Assembly: GCF_949628215.1 (NCBI RefSeq)
Contig: NC_134279.1
Span: 61,797,766 to 61,861,765 of the forward strand
Direction: 5' to 3'
DNA: 64,000 nucleotides
From: Phalacrocorax aristotelis
Lineage: Eukaryota; Chordata; Aves; Suliformes; Phalacrocoracidae
Part shown: positions 59,330-64,000 of the stretch, piece after piece
Layout: each line of letters opens with the position of its first letter
How positions within the stretch are numbered: the stretch's first letter is position 1
The notes under the pieces: model-generated
What the model was told of the DNA's origin: nothing
The model's input: only the letters and a program-made list of their open reading frames with translations
Database searches by the model: none
Translations under genes and position numbers: made by a program

Positions 59330-60680
59330 TCTACTTTTATATAAATATTGTTAATATAATACATGTAAATGAAAATTATTCTATTTCCTTGAAAAACATC
59401 TGCTACTCACAGATGGAAAGTACCAATGTTTTGGATAATTTTACCTGATCTAGACTGCAGGGAAAAATAAATTTGTCCAGTCTGAATGAAGACAAGGCAT
59501 CAATATTTATCCTTTCAGGATAATAAATCTTCTATTCAGCTAAGTGAAGTCAGTACAGGCTTTCATAACCTTTAAGACACCTAAGCTGGAGTTGGCTACT
59601 ACCTTATACCTGCATGTATCAAATAAAGAAGAAAAAGCAAAAGGTAGATTTTTGTTTTTTCACCTCAGATAGTCTGAGTCCTTCAGTTCTGTCCTCAATA
59701 ACCAGAGGTGAGAGGAGGCAACTACCTGTTAAATGACAAGGGACTAAGAAAATATTCATTCTGTTGCCATTGTACACTGTCACATACTACAAGGCATGAA
59801 ATCCACCTCAAAAACTCTTAATGAATTCTACACTTTCAAAATATAAATTCAAAAGACTCAAAAACCTGGTTTTCCTGGGTATTCACAATACTAGAGATCT
59901 GAATACTTTCACCTAGAAGGCAGACACATGCCAGTAGTAGGCTCTGCTCTTCCAGATTCTTCAAACTCAGAAGTTTCTGCTGATCTTATATGGCCAAACT
60001 TATTCCTAATACCTTTTCCACTCTTTGCCTTTTAGAAAAAGATGTGAAAAATACTAGTGGACAAGAGAAGCCTCTTGTTCCTAACTGTCATCTTTAGAGA
60101 AGGGTGAACCTCTTTCCTCCCTCACAGTGCTAAATGACAGCTAAGGGCAAAAAAAAAAACAAAAAACAAAAAACTTCTGCACTGGCCAGCAGAAGCTTTG
60201 AAGAAATCAGTTAACTAATACTTACACTAAAACTCTTTATTAACAACAAATCAAATATAAGAAGTGCTACTGCACAAACTTTAATTTCTAGGATTGCCTT
60301 TTTTTTGCTGCTTCATAATCCATACCACCCCATATGACTCCACACGTAAATGGAATGTTTCAGGCTTCTTGGACAGTTCTAGGTTCTTGTCTCCATGATC
60401 CTCGTTTCCATTATTCTTGTCTCACATTTAAGAAGATTTTTAGGAAATTTTTCAGCAGTTTGGAAATGTTCTTTCATATTGTGTGTGTTTTGACTGTCGG
60501 TTTATATTGATGGCAAATTTGATACTGGATGACAATCATCCTTTAAAATATCTCCTGGCTCCCTGTTTTTGCACAAACACAACCATAAAAGTTCATTTTA
60601 TCCTCCTTAAAGATTTTTTTAAAATTTTTGCTAGGATTTCTTGATCTTTTTCTTCAAGTTGTCTGAGCAATCTGGACTTT
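59330..60680. other. AT-rich intergenic sequence; no gene seen
   Basis: No open frame of note and no recognisable element. An A-rich tract with C interruptions lies at 60150-60172. Confidence 0.6.
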
Positions 60681-60689
60681 GCCAGATTG

Positions 60690-61000
60690 AATTTTTGTAG
60701 TTATTGGTCACAGAATTCCGGGTGAGGTCCCACTAGTGACTTGTGTGATAGTACTGCTGCTTCTGTGTCTCTGCTAGATATAATTCTCCATCACATTTCC
60801 ATATCATTTTTTTCTAACTTCTGAGTCGTGTAAATATCTCATAGCAATGCAATGATTTAATAATGTTTCCAGATCTTTCTCCTTCTGTCATTTCCAAATT
60901 ATGGCATATGATCTTGTACCAAAATTTCTTAAATTATTCACCAAGTTTATCATCTCATACTCTTCACTATCATGTTCCTGATGCCTAAAATCAGCCAGAT
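60690..61000 (-). mobile_element. Ancient CR1-like LINE fragment (3' part)
   Basis: The plus strand reads as antisense of the same old CR1 family as the piece at 18.7-19.7 kb. Landmarks are 'cacagaattccgggtgaggt', 'cttctgtgtctctgctagat', 'tctcatagcaatgcaatgat' and 'agatctttctccttctgtca'. The last corresponds to 'ggatctttctttttctctgtca' of the other copy (about 18836). It is decayed, with no reading frame. Confidence 0.6.
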
Positions 61001-62381
61001 CAAGAAATTTTCTCAGAAGGGCTCGATTCCACACTCCAACCATAATCAATGTACACCGATCTTTTTAGACACCTTGGAAAATGCCAGTTCATTGTTGTCT
61101 TCTTTAAAATTCATACACAGAATGAGGACATTTCCTTCTTAATCCTTCATATTTTACTCCATCCTTCATAGTTAATCCATTCTAAGCTATAGTCTTCTGA
61201 TGTTTACATATCTCTTTGAGGTTCAAACTACCATTTCATAGCTGGACTTAAAAGCCCTGTAGTTTCATTAAAAAGTTAAGAGCAGACAAATATCTCTCCA
61301 ATAAAAAGAAATCCCCAATTCTTATCAGACAGAATACCTCTACAATATGCCACTATCTTTCCCTTTTAAATTAGTGACCCCTAGTTCAAAATAAATCCTG
61401 TTCTTTCCTTAGATAATGTCTTGATTTTAAAACATTTTCTTTCTTGATTTTAAAGCATTATCATGGTTCACCCCTACAGATTCTGAAGTGTTCTTACAAA
61501 TTACTGTGAACTATATGTAAAAAATAATTGATAGAATTATGCAAAACTGCTAACATTGAAAAAACAACTTAGGAAGCAAGAATTGTTGATAATACAACAT
61601 TTTCCAGCTGGCCTGTAGCAATCCAAGTATAATGGTGGTTGCAGGTTTCCTAAACAAATTATTTTATGTCTAGCACTTAGCCCTTAAGGTAGGTCCTAGT
61701 CCCTAAGTCCTTAAGGTGAATAAATCATTGCTTCTGTAAAAGGTCTGTTCACAAGTTACACTGAATTTATTAAGCAAATTATTTAATTCTGCGACACTGA
61801 AGCCTAGACCTTTGAAGGTAGTTGTTTAGGGCTAGATTTCAGTGGAGGGTAATATTACTGAGGAACTGGCTTTAACTGCAGCAAAAGTGACTCTAATAAT
61901 GTCTGGAAAATAGATCCAGAGTTAAAAGTGTCAAAGAAAAGTGATACTTTAAAAAATGTGATTAAACGAGTAAAAATTAGGTATTACTTCTGACATTTTT
62001 GAACGTCTTGAAAATACTTTTAATAGCTGAATGCTAATTACATTAATAACCTTGATACTGAAACATCTTTTTCTGGAAGGTCAATCTTTTAAAAAGGAAG
62101 ATATTTAAATGCATAGTACACAATTTTTATCTTGCTCCTTTGTGATAATTATAAATCTGAAAGTATTCTACTTGTCATAAATATTCAGTTGTAACCAAGC
62201 TTCTTTTTTTTTTTTTAACCTGACTCTGCACCCTTATTAATATCCACTCTCTTGACCCCGTTTTCAACAACCTGAACCCTGGCTATATTTTCCAACGGAA
62301 CTCTGGTCTTGTTCACTGCATAACATTGTTCAATATATGGCCAATATTTTATTCAATCAACGCTGGTAAAAACCTGCTCTG

Positions 62382-62405
62382 AACAGGTTTGTTAACAAAC
62401 CTGTT
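62382..62405. repeat. Perfect 24-bp palindrome
   Basis: AACAGGTTTGTTAACAAACC followed by TGTT equals its own reverse complement over 24 bases with no spacer; centre GTTAAC. It contains two head-to-head ACAGGT/ACCTGT motifs (E-box-like, ZEB/SNAI type) flanking a TTGTTAACAA core (FOX/HNF1-like half sites). The symmetry is seen directly; factor binding is inference. Confidence 0.95.
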
Positions 62406-62473
62406 AATTTTAACATCATCTTTTACAACAGCCATAACTTTATGGTATTTGATTGCCTCACAACATGTTATTG

Positions 62474-62494
62474 AATCTATTTTCAAAATAGATT
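62474..62494. repeat. 21-bp inverted repeat (10-bp arms, 1-base centre)
   Basis: AATCTATTTT-C-AAAATAGATT: two perfect 10-base arms around a single C. It lies 69 bases from the 24-bp palindrome. Confidence 0.95.
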
Positions 62495-62510
62495 GGAATG
62501 GTGAAGAGGT

Positions 62511-62550
62511 AGAATTATCCTTATTTTATGACTGGGGCACTGAGATGCAT
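62511..62550 (-). repeat. MIR-like SINE relic (antisense, short)
   Basis: 'attatccttattttatgact' followed by 'ggggcactgaga' corresponds to the antisense of the 'ctcagtttcctcatctgtaaaatggggataat' part of MIR. Only about 40 bases are convincing. Confidence 0.45.
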
Positions 62551-64000
62551 TATCTGATAAATCTAAGACTGGTTTGAGTAACTAGAAACTTAGCCCTTCA
62601 ATTTGGAGTACTGTTCCCAGCATCTTCAACTGCAGCTGCAGGCATCTTGCGGTTCAGCAGTTTAGCCTTCATGGTATTAACTGTACATCCAGAAATAGAG
62701 GAACTCACAACCTGCTGCATGAAAAAAGTTTGGTGTAAATGGTGTGATTTAACTGTTCTACCTTGTATCACAAAGTTTTTGCATGGCTGGACTGTGACAA
62801 ACTGAAGTAGAGGAGAACCTCAAGGGGAATAGGTCTCCATGTTCCTTTCTTTAAAATAAGCACACCAAAAGACATCAAAGGCTCTCAGTCCTTAAAGATG
62901 GATTATTTAGAATATAAAAATACATTAACTGAAACAAGGTAAACCTTTTTATAAAAAAAACCCAAACCACAAACAAAGAAACCACCCCAATAAACCCCAG
63001 ATGTAGCCTGTTTCACACATCAGAATTACCTGAGAAGCTCTGAAACAGTTCGCCCTCACTCCCACTGTATCTTTTTTTCCAGCTTTGTTTTACAATCAAA
63101 TAACTCCACAAGTTCTGGGTGAACAAATCATGGATTCCCTCCAGGCCTTTAAGAAATCTTTTCCCTTCCAGACTTGGCTTTTGTTTCTACCTAACAACAG
63201 GCCCTTTGCTTCTCACAGGGTCTCAGTCTCCCTCATCCTGTAGGCTCTCCCTCAGTGCCTGCCTGCCTCACCCAGTATTCTTCAAGCTGACGGGATGCTC
63301 ACCCTAAGAGAGCAGCCTTCCCTTCCCCATAAGCATTCCTTGTAACTAGGAAGACAGCAGCCTGGGCAAGTAGCCTTCTTCCCTGTTGTTCAACCATCCC
63401 CTATAAACAGAACATGCAATGGGGTACACATGCAGTGGACTGTCACATAGTTTGGTTCATCATAGAACTGTAGAAATCACAGTCTTAGTTTTAGAGTGAG
63501 CGTTTTGCCACCATAATGTGAATAAAAGTCTCTTGGCTTGCACTGACATTTTAAAGAAAGTCCCAGTTTGTCCCATTATAGCCAAATTGCCTTTCTGCCT
63601 TCTCCCAGTTGTCTCCTCCAGCTCATCTTATTTCATAAGAATAAGGGGGATCCCTTATTCTTTCATCTAGGCTCTGTGTGCCATCAGAGTTCACCCAAAT
63701 ACATTGATTCCTCACCAGTCATCTCCATTTCTTTTGTTCTTATTCTCAGATCTTTCCTTGTTATTTCTGTTTACCATCACAAGTTTAATGGTTTAGCTTT
63801 CTGTCCACCCACTGACCTCTTCTCTGTCAGTCTTTTAGTATCATGCTCCTTTTCAGGAAAAAAATGAGCTCTGAGCCCAAAATTCCTGTCCATCGTGTTC
63901 CTAGCTCTAGTTCCCATGTCATTTTTTTCTAACTTATTGCAGGTCTATTTCTGTCTGCACTGAAAAAGGCTACTTTTCTATTAGAGTAGCCTAAGAAAGT

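Larger units (their letters stand above)
61005..64000. other. AT-rich intergenic sequence; no gene seen
   Basis: No coding gene is supported. Two palindromes (62382-62405, 62474-62494) and a MIR-like relic (62511-62550) are listed separately. A somewhat more GC-rich, pyrimidine-rich patch at 63110-63330 might be an old LTR or exon-like sequence, but I recognise nothing in it. Confidence 0.55.

Overview
The window is vertebrate genomic DNA, most likely from a bird. The coding content is one large vertebrate protocadherin exon. The repeats are two endogenous-retrovirus LTRs and a GC-rich LTR-like block of types I remember from bird genomes, very old CR1-type LINE relics, and MIR-like SINE relics; there are no Alu-like SINEs. 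I infer a neoavian bird, perhaps a passerine, from remembered repeat families and not from a search.

The only protein-coding gene I can defend is the 5' part of PCDH7 (delta-1 protocadherin 7) on the minus strand. One exon at 5892-9083 carries the signal peptide, seven cadherin repeats, the transmembrane helix and the proximal cytoplasmic tail (1064 codons). It ends in phase 0 at a consensus splice donor. The remaining exons lie to the left of the window, so 1-5891 is intron 1 (at least 5.9 kb). The 5' UTR and promoter lie to the right, in a GC/CpG-rich zone spanning about 4.8-14.7 kb and holding CT/GA, poly-C and poly-G tracts.

From about 14.7 kb to the end (49 kb) the DNA is AT-rich and looks like the upstream gene desert of PCDH7. 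I found no convincing coding gene there. What can be supported: (i) ancient minus-oriented CR1-like LINE pieces at 18.7-19.7 kb and 60.7-61.0 kb, which overlap each other in family position; (ii) an ancient amniote repeat at 34.9 kb; (iii) MIR-like relics at 15.8, 51.1, 55.6 and 62.5 kb; (iv) a retroviral 5' LTR with a lysine-tRNA-type primer-binding site and truncated leader at 41.3-42.75 kb, the leader keeping an open frame for a small hydrophobic protein; (v) a related, older solo LTR with 5-bp target duplications at 44.9-45.5 kb; (vi) a GC-rich LTR-like block with short internal repeats at 58.7-59.3 kb; (vii) several perfect or near-perfect palindromes and a GATA microsatellite.

The most interesting items are the intact hydrophobic reading frame between the primer-binding site and the place gag should be, the G-rich first 180 bases of PCDH7 intron 1, and the palindromes at 16.2 and 62.4 kb. 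I see no CRISPR, operon or prokaryotic-type system. I could not confirm any tRNA, snRNA or miRNA gene by eye.
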